From Mastigias papua (taxonomy: Eukaryota > Cnidaria > Scyphozoa > Rhizostomeae > Mastigiidae): a stretch of DNA of 64,000 nucleotides. A program made the translations under genes and the position numbers. The DNA lies in contig OZ025275.1 in NCBI GenBank assembly GCA_964019165.1, positions 12,207,030-12,271,029 of the forward strand, in the 5' to 3' direction. Of the stretch, positions 1-11,700 are shown piece by piece. Each line of letters opens with the position of its first letter. Position 1 is the first letter of the stretch. The notes under the pieces are model-generated. The model was given only the letters and a program-made list of their open reading frames with translations, did not search any database and was not told where the DNA came from.

Positions 1-350
1 ATCAACAAACCAAATCGACATTTCAAACGGTTTTTGTTCCTCTTTATGAACAATACTGCATCTTAAAAGCAAAAGTCAATTTTTTGAAGGATTTTGCATG
101 GCGATTTCCTATTCCTATCACAATGAGAACAATGAATGTGTTTGAATTCCAGTTTGTAACTAATATGTTAGTTGGAGAGATTATTAAATCTATAAAGCGA
201 TTGATGACCCCCCACCCCCCCCCCCACCTGGTCTCATAAAAGATGCTACTCAAATCCTTTCAGCGCGACTTTGTCATATCAAAAATTCATCTCTCGATAC
301 AAGTAATTCTCCATAGTAATTGGAAGCAGCTGAAAGTATTCCCTTGCACA
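1..350. other. no gene seen; short poly-C tract
   Basis: No coding exon can be supported in this stretch. A C-rich run lies near 208-229. The ORF on the - strand across it has no recognisable domain and is treated as chance. Confidence 0.5.
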
Positions 351-359
351 AGCCAGGAT

Positions 360-1015
360 GGATAATTTGACAACTTTAGGCCAAATCTGTACAACTTATC
401 ATATCAAAGGTGATAGAGAAGACTGCACACAAACAACTAATGAATTCTTTAGATGAAAACAACCCACTTTCTACAAGACAGTTTGGATTCAAAACAAGAA
501 TGTTAGCAGAGCTAGCAGCAACACTGTTGTTAGACGATATCAGGAAAAACGTGGACATACAGCTGTTACGTGGTGCTATGTTTATTGATCTTATTAAGGC
601 TCTTGACACCATCAGCCATTCTAGAATGTTAACCAAGCTTTCATCTTATGGCATTACAGCAAAGACGTTAGATTGTTTGAGGATTATTTACTTAATCAGT
701 CAGCACAAGTGGGCAACAATAATGTACTACCAGAAGCTCGGTATTCAAAATCTGGTGTCCTCCATGGCCTAATCCTTTGATACTCCTTATTTTAGTCTTT
801 AACGGCATAACCGATGTAATTGAGACAAACATTGTTAAATATGGTAATGGTACGATTATTGGTGGATATGGATGTTACAAATCTAAGCAAGATCCTCACT
901 AATGAAATGACGAACCTTGAAAAATGGATGGATGAGAATGAATTCATTCTAAACGCGAAAAAAGTAAAAACAGATATGTCAAAAAACATTACTATTGCTA
1001 TGTCATCATAATTGC
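360..1015 (+). pseudogene. LINE reverse transcriptase fragment (decayed)
   Basis: The + strand reads as part of a non-LTR retrotransposon reverse transcriptase. A 120-residue open piece contains a variant of the fingers/palm signature (HKQL, NNPLSTRQFGF, ELAATLLLDDIRKNVD, FIDLIKALDTISHS). The frame then shifts, and DVTNLSKILTNEMTNLEKWM further on matches the region after the catalytic motif, where such proteins have a conserved W near a Leu-rich helix. There is no full-length frame, no endonuclease domain and no catalytic FADD in one frame, so it is a dead 5'- and 3'-truncated copy. This LINE type is common in cnidarian genomes, from memory of the family. Confidence 0.75.
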
Positions 1016-2200
1016 TGCAATCATTTTCAGTTATAAAATAAGACAAAAGATATAACGAACAGCAATTAGTCCCCTTGGGTATTACAGCAAAAATATTTCA
1101 TTGAAGTAAAATATGTGAATTGCCGTGAATGAGCCCTTATGATGTAGCAACATAGAAAAATACCTTTGGATATGAAACAACTAGATTAAAAGAAAATGAA
1201 TAGGCAGCAGATTTTGTCGCTCTACGTAATCGGTCGCTTTTAGAATCAGCCATCTGCTCGGTAAAATGAAGAATTGTCCAAGTTATATTCACAAAGCACA
1301 GGTGCTCCACGAGGATCTATCATTGTTTTTTATTAAGCATTACGATTTTATTCAGAGCTGCAAAAATACAGATCATGCCCAGTTCAAATTTAAAACGATG
1401 TTGTATTGAGAACCTAAGCATAAATATTATAAGATCCAAGTGTCCCCAAGCATAAATTTGAGGATTCCTAACAAATAAAATCAAATAAAAAAGAAAGCAT
1501 ACCAGTTCACAATGACTACTTACAGAAAGACTATGCGGATCATTCAAGGACTCTATTGAAAACATTAAATCACCAACGATTTACACGAAATGATAATCAA
1601 CATTTTATTTCAACGTTCTTTGCGTTCGATTTGGCTTCTTCCTGGTGCCAGATGTAAAGATTGTAGCTAAATAATAAAACTTTATGCCAGTATTTCCCTT
1701 TATAAGCTGCAAAACTGTAGCTTTTATTAATTGTCAATAATTATTGATATGTTTGAGCTTATGAGTAGATATTTTTGCATTTTATGATAAGATTTGCTAT
1801 TGAGAGATGTGCAATGTATTGCACACTGGCCTCCACAGTAATCTTGATAAAATATATAGGACTACTACTCCTCGTTCAGTAGAGTGCTGTAGACAGTGTG
1901 AGGGCTGTCACTAGTAGGAATGAAGATTATTTGCATAGAGATCATACAGTCACACCAACTGTAGTATGGGGCAAATACCCCTGAAGAAGATAAATTCTGC
2001 ATTTTGGCATACAGTGGGACAATTCCAGTAAATACAGTTGGAAAATCTACTGTACAAAAATCGGCAAATGTACAACCGATACCAAAATCTGTAACTCATC
2101 TAGCGTGTCATGTTGTAAAAGTGATCCTTAATTTTAATTGTAGTCATCGTCGAAGAGACCAGATTGCTAACAATGTATATACAGGTATTTAAATCTCCTC
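1016..2200. other. no feature recognised
   Basis: The stretch is AT-rich. The short ORFs on both strands have no recognisable domain, no flanking splice pair that stands out and no sign of coding composition. Confidence 0.4.
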
Positions 2201-2204
2201 TTTA

Positions 2205-2400
2205 ATGCTTCATTTCACGTACACTTTTATAAGAATATAATCTATAAGAATATTGAGGCTCAAAATTCCTGAAATGTAAGACTAACTTCAGAATAAGGCA
2301 TGGCTGAACTTCGTGAAGATTTAGATGCTTTTGTCTTTCTTTGTTTATTTGAGTTCTTTTAGAAAAGAAAACAAGTGTGTGCTTCACTTTATTTTTGTTT
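2205..2400. repeat. interspersed 'TAAGAATAT' repeat, copy 1
   Basis: This belongs to a repeat family seen at least five times here, marked by runs such as TATAAGAATATAGTCTATAAG and 'gaggctcaaaattcctgaaat'. Related copies are at 22880-23210, 31960-32480, 50440-50830 and 63450-63545. No coding capacity or clear terminal inverted repeat was found. It is probably a nonautonomous DNA element, but the class is not established. Confidence 0.55.
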
Positions 2401-2731
2401 TCTATAGATATAAGAGTTTACATTAGCAATTTACAAACTAACAATCTACTTTACAGCACTACGTAGACGAAACCAGTGATTCACTTATACGGTCTGGGAG
2501 TCGCTACGTAATGATGCGACTCAACAACTAATGCTCAAAATTGATTAAATTCAAGAATGATACATAAGAATAATCTTAAGCTCAAAAGCAACACCTTTTA
2601 AGAGTATTCAAGGACGAAAACAGTTAAGTTATCTTATAAAATGTGCAAAATGACCACTAGTTTCGTTTGGTGAATTACGGTCCTGTCATTGAGCTGATCC
2701 CTCTTAGCATTGTGATACAACTCTACTTATG

Positions 2732-3039
2732 CTCTACAAGGCATGTCGTATGATCTGAGCAAAACTTTCCATTCGACCAAGCAAACTTGCATTTTTGTAT
2801 TATGCAATCTAGCAGGGTTTATGAATGAATTACATGCCATTGTGAAGAGTAAAGATGATACACCCTGTTTGGAGAAGGGGGTTGAAATAAAAGTTACCGA
2901 TGAACTGGGCATGGCATCCAAAAATCTGGGCGTGGTTTCTGATAGCGTAGCCGACACTCTTCGATGCATCTGTAATATTGTTGAAAGTATGCCAGATACT
3001 TATGTGGAATATCTGAAAAGTTGCATTATGTGCATGCCG
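2732..3039 (+). CDS. possible isolated coding exon, unknown product
   Basis: An open frame of about 100 codons with protein-like composition ends at an excellent donor (CCG then gtaagc at 3040). A plausible acceptor (ctctacaag) lies just upstream of 2738. The C-terminal part, LRCICNIVESMPDTYVEYL followed by a further Cys pair, has a cysteine/hydrophobic pattern vaguely like a helical disulphide domain, but no family is assigned. No partner exon could be chained to it. It could be a chance ORF; it continues open past the donor to 3138. Confidence 0.25.
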
Positions 3040-3189
3040 GTAAGCCACATTATTTCGCGAAGAATCATAGGACTTTATTTATATGCAATTTCTTTGATGT
3101 TGGCGTACGAATACAAAAATAGCAAACAAGCTAATTAATGCCAACAAAGCAAAACAATATAACAGTAAGTATTATAAGGTTATCTTTAC

Positions 3190-3432
3190 GAGAAAAAATA
3201 AACTATGAAAACCCTAGTCCATTAATAAAAACTTTGCACAATCTGCAGATACAAGTACTTTCTTTCCATGATTTTATTTTCTGTTTAAAATTAGTTAGTG
3301 TGTCAGAGTCCTTAATTTCCTCTGGTAGTGAGGCCCATAAATTGCGACCTATTTACTGGATATTTTCAATTCTATATTTTGCTGTCTTGACATTCGGCAA
3401 TTGCAAATGATTTTTACTTCTCAAATTGTATT
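3190..3432 (-). pseudogene. LINE ORF2 C-terminal relic
   Basis: On the - strand the segment reads YNLRSKNHLQLPNVKTAKY, then after one stop IGRNLWASLPEEIKDSDTL, and ends in a C-x-C-x2-C cluster. This is the usual end of a CR1/jockey-like LINE protein (NLRN..., a Trp-containing LWNSLP motif, FKRxIKxW, then Cys residues). It is closely comparable with the copy at 41838-42210. The upstream part of the element is absent. Confidence 0.7.
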
Positions 3433-3439
3433 GGACATC

Positions 3440-6245
3440 AGTAAATATGTAAATATGACCTGCCGATGAAAAGCAAATTTTGCCGAAGAAATGTTCTTCC
3501 AGCGAGGTAAATGAAACCCCTCGCACTCTCTCCCTCTCAACGGGACTGCCATTGAATCAAATAATGGTGATAAGCTACAAATAAGCTGCATATGAACAAG
3601 AACTTTGGTGAGGTAATACTGACAATGGTCTGAGTTTTACCACATTCAAAGAAAGCTGGTTTCCATCCAAACTTTTTTCAAATCGGTAGAGGTCGCTGTT
3701 AATAGCCTCATTCAAATGACTGGTTTTGTAAGGCTAGTGGAAAACAATGGTGTGTCGTGGAGATTGTGCAAATCGTTGCATAGTCATCAGGGGTGGGAAG
3801 AGGCAACGTTGCAGTTAAAATACGAATTTAATTTCAAGCTACAGAGACTATTGAGAAATTGTTCCCCTGACACATTTTGCGGCAAGGATGGTGAACTAGG
3901 AAAAATGTTCTTTTGGGTTGGGAGTCACCTTCCCTACGTGCCTAGACCTAATTGAAGTACCGTTTGGGAAGGATGAAATTTTACCGTCGCTTCAGAAAAT
4001 TTCATGAAGCTATTGCTTAGGGCCGTCAGGAATTCGACACTTGCCTCCTTGTACAAATGTTATCAGAAACCGGAAGAATTTCAAGCATGTATGTACTAAT
4101 GAAGGCCTTTTTGTACGAATGTTTTCCCATTGCTAGGGAGTGGTAGGCAAAGTGTATACAACGTATACTTCTGATTGGTTGTTGAGAGTGCCTTTTGATT
4201 GGCTATTATTGGCTATTACAAAGCTTGCTTCTGTTCACGGGAGTATATTCGAGTACTTTTGTCATAGGTATTTATTGTTCGAAGAATAAATGGTTCTTCA
4301 AATAAACACTCCTATGACTAAAATACCTCGCTAAAAATGGCGGCTTTCAGCTGTCAAAGGCGTTATCTTTGAAAATCACATTACAAAGTTATCACACTGT
4401 AGATATTGTTGCTTTTTGTCTTTGCAGCAGTTTCAAGTGAGACATACTCTGCAATACCAATGTGTATGTTATGTTTTGAACTTCTCCTTTCACAACTACT
4501 ATACGAGCACAGACTGTAAAGTTATTCCTGTAGTAATCTCCGTCCCCCATACATCCTGAAAGCCCTTGAAATACTCCTATTGTTATTATGTTACATGCTA
4601 AACGTATTTCATGTGCATGTAGAGTTTCCAAATATCACTCAGCTGAAATTGGCTCATACAAAGAAATCTTTTTCCTCCATACGGCAAGAGCTAGTTTACC
4701 AAAAAATTTACCACCAGTGTTAGGCCCAAAATATACTGATTTAGAAATACTGAAATATCATACTCTTGCTTTCAACTATACGTGAGTACACTGTAATTTT
4801 CTCTGCCTTCATACAGATTTTATGTAATCAAATATAGGACTTGTTTGCTGTCAAATTTGCAATTCAAGCAAAGTGGAGATAAGCTTGCTGTTTATCAGTA
4901 TTTTGAACTTTTACCATGATTTCCTGGAAGGGCCATATGGCCCAGCCCCTAATTTCACCCCTACTTATCCAGGAGGGAACTTCCGTTACTTTTTCTGGAT
5001 TCAGCACTAAAAGTTGTGTGGAAAACCATACAGGCTGATTTTTTATTCAAGTTTGATCATAATTCAGGCATGAAAGGGTTAACAGCGTTATAACTTTGTC
5101 TAAATTCCAGCTTGAAGACATGGGAAATATTTTCCGACTAAGATTAAGACATAAGAAGCATCTACAGTGTGATGATTTTGTTGTGTAAATTTTGAAAATT
5201 ACGCTCTTCACATCTGAGAGCCACCATTGTTCGAATGTTCGAATACTTTTGATATGGTAGTGTAGTAGAAAATTCGAATGATATGCTGAAGCTATCTCAA
5301 GCATCTTGATGCAAAACAATTTCGTAGCCAAATGAGGTAAGCCTACAAAAATTTTTTGAATTTGTAAGAGCATTAATAAAATGTACAACATCATTCTATT
5401 TTGACTGAAATTTGCAAAATATAGGTTTGTAGGGGAGAATTTACTCTATAAGCAAGATAAAATGATGTGGGAGGCCTTGACATTTGATGCTTAGGCATGA
5501 AGAAATGTTTGTTGCTGGCAAAGATAGTGTTGAAGAAAATGTTAATATAACACAGATAGACACTGGGATTGACTAAACGCATGAAAATTGTTACACATTT
5601 TTGTAGAGGTTGATCGTGTTGTCAACTAGAACTGTGGAAAAGGGACTTTTAGTTTGAAATAAGGGGTTATCTTAAACCCCATAACTTCTACAAAGCATCA
5701 GAAATCAAGCTGATTTTATATTTCTGTAATATTATGGCAGTACTTTGAACCAATTAAATAAACTTCCTAATAAAGATATTGTAAAACATATTTTTGTGTA
5801 GGCATTTTAATGTTCTCCATGAACTACAGATATAGAGAAAGAGTGCCAAATGTTACACGTGTGATATCCAGTAAAATATAAGCAGTTTTTTAGAAATTCT
5901 TGGCTAAGTTTAGGCACTAGTTCTACCAAATGCAGATAATAGTTAATTTTTGAGTATTAGACACTTGTTCTACCAGAAGCACATAATGTTGATCTTTGAT
6001 ATAGAAGATACATAATAGTGCATATGTGATTACTTTGAATTTTTTGAGTTGAATATGCACTGTCTCTTTATTTGGCTTTAAAAGATCGGATGCCACTGAA
6101 GTAGAGATCCAGTTGCCTTCCCCTGTTGGTGGCAGTGCTGCTTTGTCTGTAAGTTTATTATACTAGAGGTTGCATCTCTGGGACGTCAAAATTAGAAATC
6201 TGGAACTTGCTTAATCTCTTGATGTGGGATCCAGCATACTTGATA
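3440..6245. other. no gene seen; unclassified sequence
   Basis: Only short ORFs without recognisable domains are present. I see no microsatellite, no terminal inverted repeat and no chainable exons. Confidence 0.4.
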
Positions 6246-6251
6246 AGTTAA

Positions 6252-7051
6252 GGCCTGGTAAAACGCTCTCGACTTTTCACTTGACTGAGCTCGACTTTGA
6301 TGTTGAGGAAAAATTGAGAGCGTTTGAGCACCAAGTCGAGATCAGTTCGAGAGCCGTCGAGAGTAGTCGGGAGCAGTCGAGAGTAGTTGAGAGCAATCGA
6401 GAGCAACCGAGAGCAGTCGAGAGCAGTCGAGAGTAGTCGAGAGCAATCGAGAGCAATCGAGAGTAGTCGAGAGCAATCGAGAGCAGTCGAGAGCAGTCGA
6501 GAGTAGTCGAGAGTAGTCGAGAGCAATCGAGAGCAATCGAGAGCAGTCGAGAGCAGTCGAGAGTAGCCGAGAGCAATCGAGAGCAATCGAGAGCAATCGA
6601 GAGCAGTCGAGAACAGTCGAGAGCAGTCGAGAGTAGTCGAGAGCAATCGAGAGCAATCGAGAGCAGTCGAGAGCAGTCGAGAGCAGTCGAGAGTAGTCGA
6701 GAGCAATCGAGAGCAGTCGGAAGTAGTCGAGCAAAGTTTGAAAATGTTCAAAACTTGAATGTAGTCGAGAGTGTTTGAACACCTCCTCGACAAAATTTGA
6801 GTGTAAGCCTCTGCTATCTTTCCCGCCAAAAAGTTGAAACAGCAGATGACTGCTCAACTCCGTTCTAATTGCAGCTTGTGTCGGATACATTACTTTTATG
6901 TGAAATCAAACATGCTTAAAGATTGTGAGATTCAGTCATCTCTAAACACACATTGGGCGCCACAGTGGACAATAATCAGTTCATGTCTCTGCGAATGAGA
7001 TTTGCTCTTGTGAAAATGTCGAAAGAAAAGTCGAGAGCGTTTGAACATCCC
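6252..7051. mobile_element. nonautonomous element with inverted ends around a minisatellite
   Basis: The left end carries AAACGCTCTCGACTTTTC (near 6260-6277). The right end carries its reverse complement, GAAAAGTCGAGAGCGTTT (near 7026-7043). Both are followed on the outer side by a related short G/C-containing end. The interior consists largely of the 10-bp minisatellite listed separately plus flanks rich in TCGAG motifs. No transposase is encoded. I could not find a convincing target-site duplication, so the exact ends are uncertain. Confidence 0.5.
6341..6729. repeat. 10-bp minisatellite, unit GAGAGCARTC
   Basis: There are nearly 40 head-to-tail copies of a decamer with variants GAGAGCAGTC, GAGAGCAATC and GAGAGTAGTC. 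The variants are arranged in a higher-order order (CAGTC, CAGTC, TAGTC, CAATC, CAATC repeating). Because 10 is not a multiple of 3, three reading frames stay open on the - strand and give artificial Leu/Ser/Arg repeat ORFs. Confidence 0.95.
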
Positions 7052-8462
7052 ATACTGGACACCATTCAACATTGCTCACCAAAAATCAAGTATGGTGGCT
7101 CATCGCTATCATGCTAATTTACAAATATTTTTCACATTTGTTTGCAAAATATTTGTTTAAAGTGCGATTCTCACATCTCCTTTACGTTAGACACTGGTTT
7201 CATATCTGTTAAAGATTTAACGTCAACATTTAATTTGAATTTCATTTTGAAGTATGTTCTTTGCTTTTGCTTTGAAATCTTCACTTTGAAAATGAAAATT
7301 GACGAGTGCCTCATCGCTATCAACCTTGATGTCAATCTTGGTCAATTGTCAGTTGCTTCTAGAAGCGGGGGTTGTTGTTTCAACAGAACGGATGGACCTG
7401 TAAAATTTCAAATCAACAGAAGTCTAGCTATTCTTGTCGTCCCATTAGAAAACTCATTATCATTACTCATTATCATTGTGTAATTATTAGATTTAGTAAC
7501 TGCAAATGCAGTCCAGAGCACCTTCTCATATGAAGGCTTCTCAGTACGAAATCTCCATCAATGAGAATCTCTATCAATTTCTTGTAATTAGTGTAAGCAA
7601 GTTCTAATCAGAGGTCCTCATTACAATGATTTCATCTATGAAAATCAAATAAGTTTTAGTAATTTGTCTTACCCAGCAGCAACTATTATCAGAGCATCAA
7701 TTTTCCAAGCTTGGTATAACCTTGAACACGGACTTCAGTTATGCATTTTTGGTAGGGAAGAGTATTAAAAGAGTTTCAAATAGGAACTTACAGAATAAAT
7801 ATAATGAGCCCTCTAATGGGACGGCAGGAATAGTTAGACTTTCGTTATAGCAAAGTAAGTTACTCAGCAACAGTTTTTAATTATGCATGTTGATTGTTTA
7901 ATTAAAGTACGATTGAATGTAATGCTCCTTAATATTCTGTCACAGAAAGGGTGCAATGATTCTTTGGGTGTTGTCTTTGGGCGTGGTTTTCATGCTTAGA
8001 ATTTTCGAGGATGTCAGAAAATTTCCTGGATTCCCTTTCCTTCCCGACTGGAAGAACCTTTCTTACAGGAGAGGAATCGAAAAATTCTTGAATAGTGGAA
8101 TCTTTAACACTTAACAAAAGCTTATCATCTGTTTTGATAAACAACAAGAGCTCATCTTCTGTTTTAGATAAGTTCTTATCTCCCCTTGTTATTTTCAAAA
8201 TAGCCATGAGACATCAAACATACTTATCACATTTGTTAGAAAATCTTCAGTACTGTTTCCCCCTGTTAATTTTCCTCTCTACGCCCCTAGTATTTAGGTT
8301 GTTAACTGTCACTTGTAGTGATCTCTCATTTGCGAAAGTTTTCATCGAATGAGGATTTTCCCATTCTAATGAAACTGTTGTGTATTATCCTTATGCATTT
8401 TCAAAAATTGAAACTTGCTAGTTGCTTTTGAGTAATTCATCGTCTACATTCTATAAAGCATG
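7052..8462. other. no gene supported; a few unassigned ORFs
   Basis: ORFs of 113 codons (7142-7483, +) and 92 codons (7929-8207, -) have no recognisable domains. The second lies 3' of gene A on the same strand, but no link by splicing was found. Treated as unclassified. Confidence 0.35.
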
Positions 8463-8468
8463 TTTAAT
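8463..8468 (-). terminator. candidate poly(A) signal ATTAAA for gene A
   Basis: The - strand reads ATTAAA about 30 nt past the stop codon of gene A. This is the common variant of AATAAA. Position and strand fit; there is no transcript evidence. Confidence 0.4.
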
Positions 8469-8499
8469 TGAGTATATGTTCTTGGCAGGCTTTCATCCT

Positions 8500-8630
8500 T
8501 TAACCATAAATGTATGGTAATGAGCCTCTGCGTCTTCTGCCGGAGCCGCGTCTCCTGTAATAGGATCGACGTCTTGAGTAACCCCTTCGACGGCGTGCGT
8601 ATGGATCATTCTCCTTGAAATGGTCCTGAT
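8500..8630 (-). CDS. gene A exon 3 (arginine-block C-terminus)
   Basis: The acceptor lies in catattttagatatag, followed by ATCAGG as in gene B. The exon encodes D-Q-D-H-F-K-E-N-D-P and then four Arg blocks; the stop codon is TAA at 8500-8502. The DQ(E/D)...NDP lead-in and the RRRR-aromatic spacing are shared with gene B. Confidence 0.85.
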
Positions 8631-8664
8631 CTATATCTAAAATATGACGTTAATAGTAAGCACA

Positions 8665-8709
<45 letters not shown>

Positions 8710-11700
8710 TCTCATCATCATTATCATAATCATCATCATCATCATCTTCATCACCATCATCATCATTATCATCATCATCATCATCATCTTCATCATCATC
8801 ATCGTCATCATCATCTATTTGTTGTTGGCAAGTTTACACAATAACTAAGAAATACAAATTTGACAGTTGCACTTATCAATAATCAAGATCTTAATGTTTC
8901 TTTAGAATGTAGCAAGAGAGGATGATTGCTGTATTTTATCATTAAAGGAGTTCCCAAGAATGCCCCCAATGAACGATTGAGACTCCAGGATCCTTTGCCC
9001 TATTGGTTGGCAAATTGCACAACTTCTTCTATCTCAAATCAGAGTTTACTTCTATCTGTTCGTGGAATGCCCGCACATTGGATGAATTTGAATTGTAAAT
9101 GGCCTTATGAATTTCTGTCAACAGAGACTGGAGATTGTAAATTATGGTTACCAATATTAAGTAAAAGCATTCCAAAAGGAGGCTCATAATTTTTCGTATA
9201 GCAGCCTAAAGATGCGCTTATGTGTATGTGTTATCTCATTATTGCCCGTTTTTCCGGCAAAGCGTATATATCTAGGGAATGTAGCTTACTTACAATCAAT
9301 TTCAGCACCTAGAAATTTAAGGTTATTGTTTATTGGCATTTTTGTACGTTCATTATCTATTCCAAGTCCCCTTTTTCCTTTGAACCAAAGGAGCATTTTT
9401 GGGATAATGCTTGAATCATCTCCCAGTACATAATATAGGTACCATATTTCTTCGAAAGAGACCCCCGGAGCTTCATTTAAAAACAGGCCTTCGAGGTGGG
9501 CGCTCTTTCAAGGGGGGTGCTCATTTCAAAATCGGGAGTAAAATAGCTGTATAGCAACTGCATTCAACAACTTCAGTTAGCACGACTGTTGATTAAACTA
9601 CTTTACACTGAATGACTATGACCATATCAACTTGCAATAGTGACTTTTAGCAACTAATGATAATACATGTAGCACACATTATAGAAAACCAACAGAGTAA
9701 CAACGAAAAGCAATGGAGCTATAGGATACCGGCATGAAAACATAACACACCAAAGAAAATGCACTAAGCATAAAATAGCACTTCATGAAGGAGTAACAAG
9801 TGAAATAGCTAATCTTATCTTATATGCTTTGATATATTATCCAATCAAAATATACCCTATAGTAACAATCATTACAGCACCAATAATGGTAATAATACTG
9901 ACAGTAAATTTGCAAAATGCAAATTTCATCATAGAATGTGATTTTCATTAAAAGGCTGAGTACTGTACAAGTGTAATACTGTAGATTTTTATTGCAGAGA
10001 TAGCTAATGAAGTAACCTAGGCAGGAAAGAAATACCTCGGGTACTAGAACTGCGCAAAGTCAAAGAACAAAAGATTAGAGAAGTGTTTAGAGTCGAGTAT
10101 ATGACTGAAAGTAATTATAAACTTTATGCTACATGGTAGGAATAAAAGTTAACCAATCAATACGTGGGCGGTATCATTATTGAAGTATGGGGAAAGCGTA
10201 GAACGGCCTTCAGAAGGTGAATATTGGATGCACAAAGAACGACGTTCAAAAGGTGAATAGAGAGACCAGAAATGCTATAACAATGCACAACGTATTATAT
10301 TGAAATTTAATTTGACTAGATGTTATGCATCAAGAAAGAAAGATGGTAGAGGTGTCATCGGTTTCTTGATTGTTTAGAAGTAGAGAAATGAAGACATATT
10401 AGGAGTTGTGGATGGCATGCAGGTATTGCGAAAAGAAGAAAGCTGGAACAGAAAGGCAGACAAATGGAGTTTGAGATAGCCCATTGTAGGAACTGATCCA
10501 GTTGCCTAGTAAGTTGAGTTTGCCGGGCATGCATCTAAAAGAAGCATCATCAACTGCCAAGTTCATATTGTCAGGTTTTGATTTGGCGAGTACATAGAAT
10601 ACACGCTTTTTATTATAGGAAAAATACTTTTTGACGTAGATGAAATTTTCTTAAGTCTTTGTTGGATCCCATTTACACGATGCCAGTGTGATGTGGCAAC
10701 AGTGGTATATCTTTTGATTTTCATATACCATATACACGATACAGGTACAAATGTCTATAATTTCTTATCGCCAAAAATTATCAAAGAAAAGCTTAGATCT
10801 TTATAAAGGAGCTAGCAAAGAATGAACCAACATCGATATCTGGCAAGTGAAAATGATTAACTTTGGAACTTAAGCCTTATGATTTTCTTGAAATTCTCTC
10901 CAGATTTTGGCCTCTTTAGCCTCATAGTATTGCAAACTTCTTTCTTTCAAAAAGGTATATTATAATTGATGATAAGGACACTTATCCGTGCCCCTGTATA
11001 GTATCTTTTGATGGTTTACAATGTAAAGATTATGATGGGACAGAATCCAAGAACTAGGACATGTTTGAATTCCAGTTGCCTTAATATCAGCTTAAAATAG
11101 CTTTAATGATTAGAAGGATAAGGAAATGGATCTAATAAGATTTTATTAGCAAAATATCTCAAGCATTTATCTAATTGGCATGGGAAATATTGACATTCAT
11201 GAAGAAATTTGGATCCTGAGAAGAATCATGAGTAGATATCAGCTTTATGGTGAAATAGTTACCTTCATCGTTCACCATATCTTCATCAGCATCTTCCACC
11301 AGCTCATCCTCGTCTTCCGGCATGTCTCTATTCTCATTTCTTGCTGAATTTGGGACAGCAGAGCCTGGAACGAGGTTGAAAAATCTTGATGGATAGATTG
11401 AACAAAGCAATTTACATAATGCAGAGAGATAAGAAGATGGTTAGGTTGTTGATACTGTATTATCTTGCTACTCAATGAAAATCAAGGTGAGAATTTGCGC
11501 ACGTTCATTTTGTCATAGAAAAGTGCAGCATCGCGACGAAAATGTGGATGTGATAAAATTGCTAGAATCTCTTTTTTATCTGCATCACTTGCTGAATCTG
11601 TGACAATAAAGCTTGAAGACTAGATTGAACAAAGTAAACAGCATTTTAAAGAAACGGACAAGACTGTCTTGATGCTTAAATGTCTAGTTATCCAATGAAA

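Noticed and set aside
6341..6729. CRISPR array
   Set aside because: Contiguous decamers without spacers in an animal genome; it is a minisatellite.
6248..6890. Long Leu/Ser/Arg repeat ORFs on the - strand
   Set aside because: They are translations of the 10-bp minisatellite in three frames; no frame is preferred and no start or splice context supports them.
8667..8815. (GAT)n as an extra acidic exon of gene A
   Set aside because: The acceptor phase fits, but the only donors give phase 0 or 2, whereas exon 3 needs phase 1.
8644..8844. Poly-His ORF on the + strand
   Set aside because: It is the (CAT)n microsatellite read in one frame, inside intron 2 of gene A on the opposite strand.
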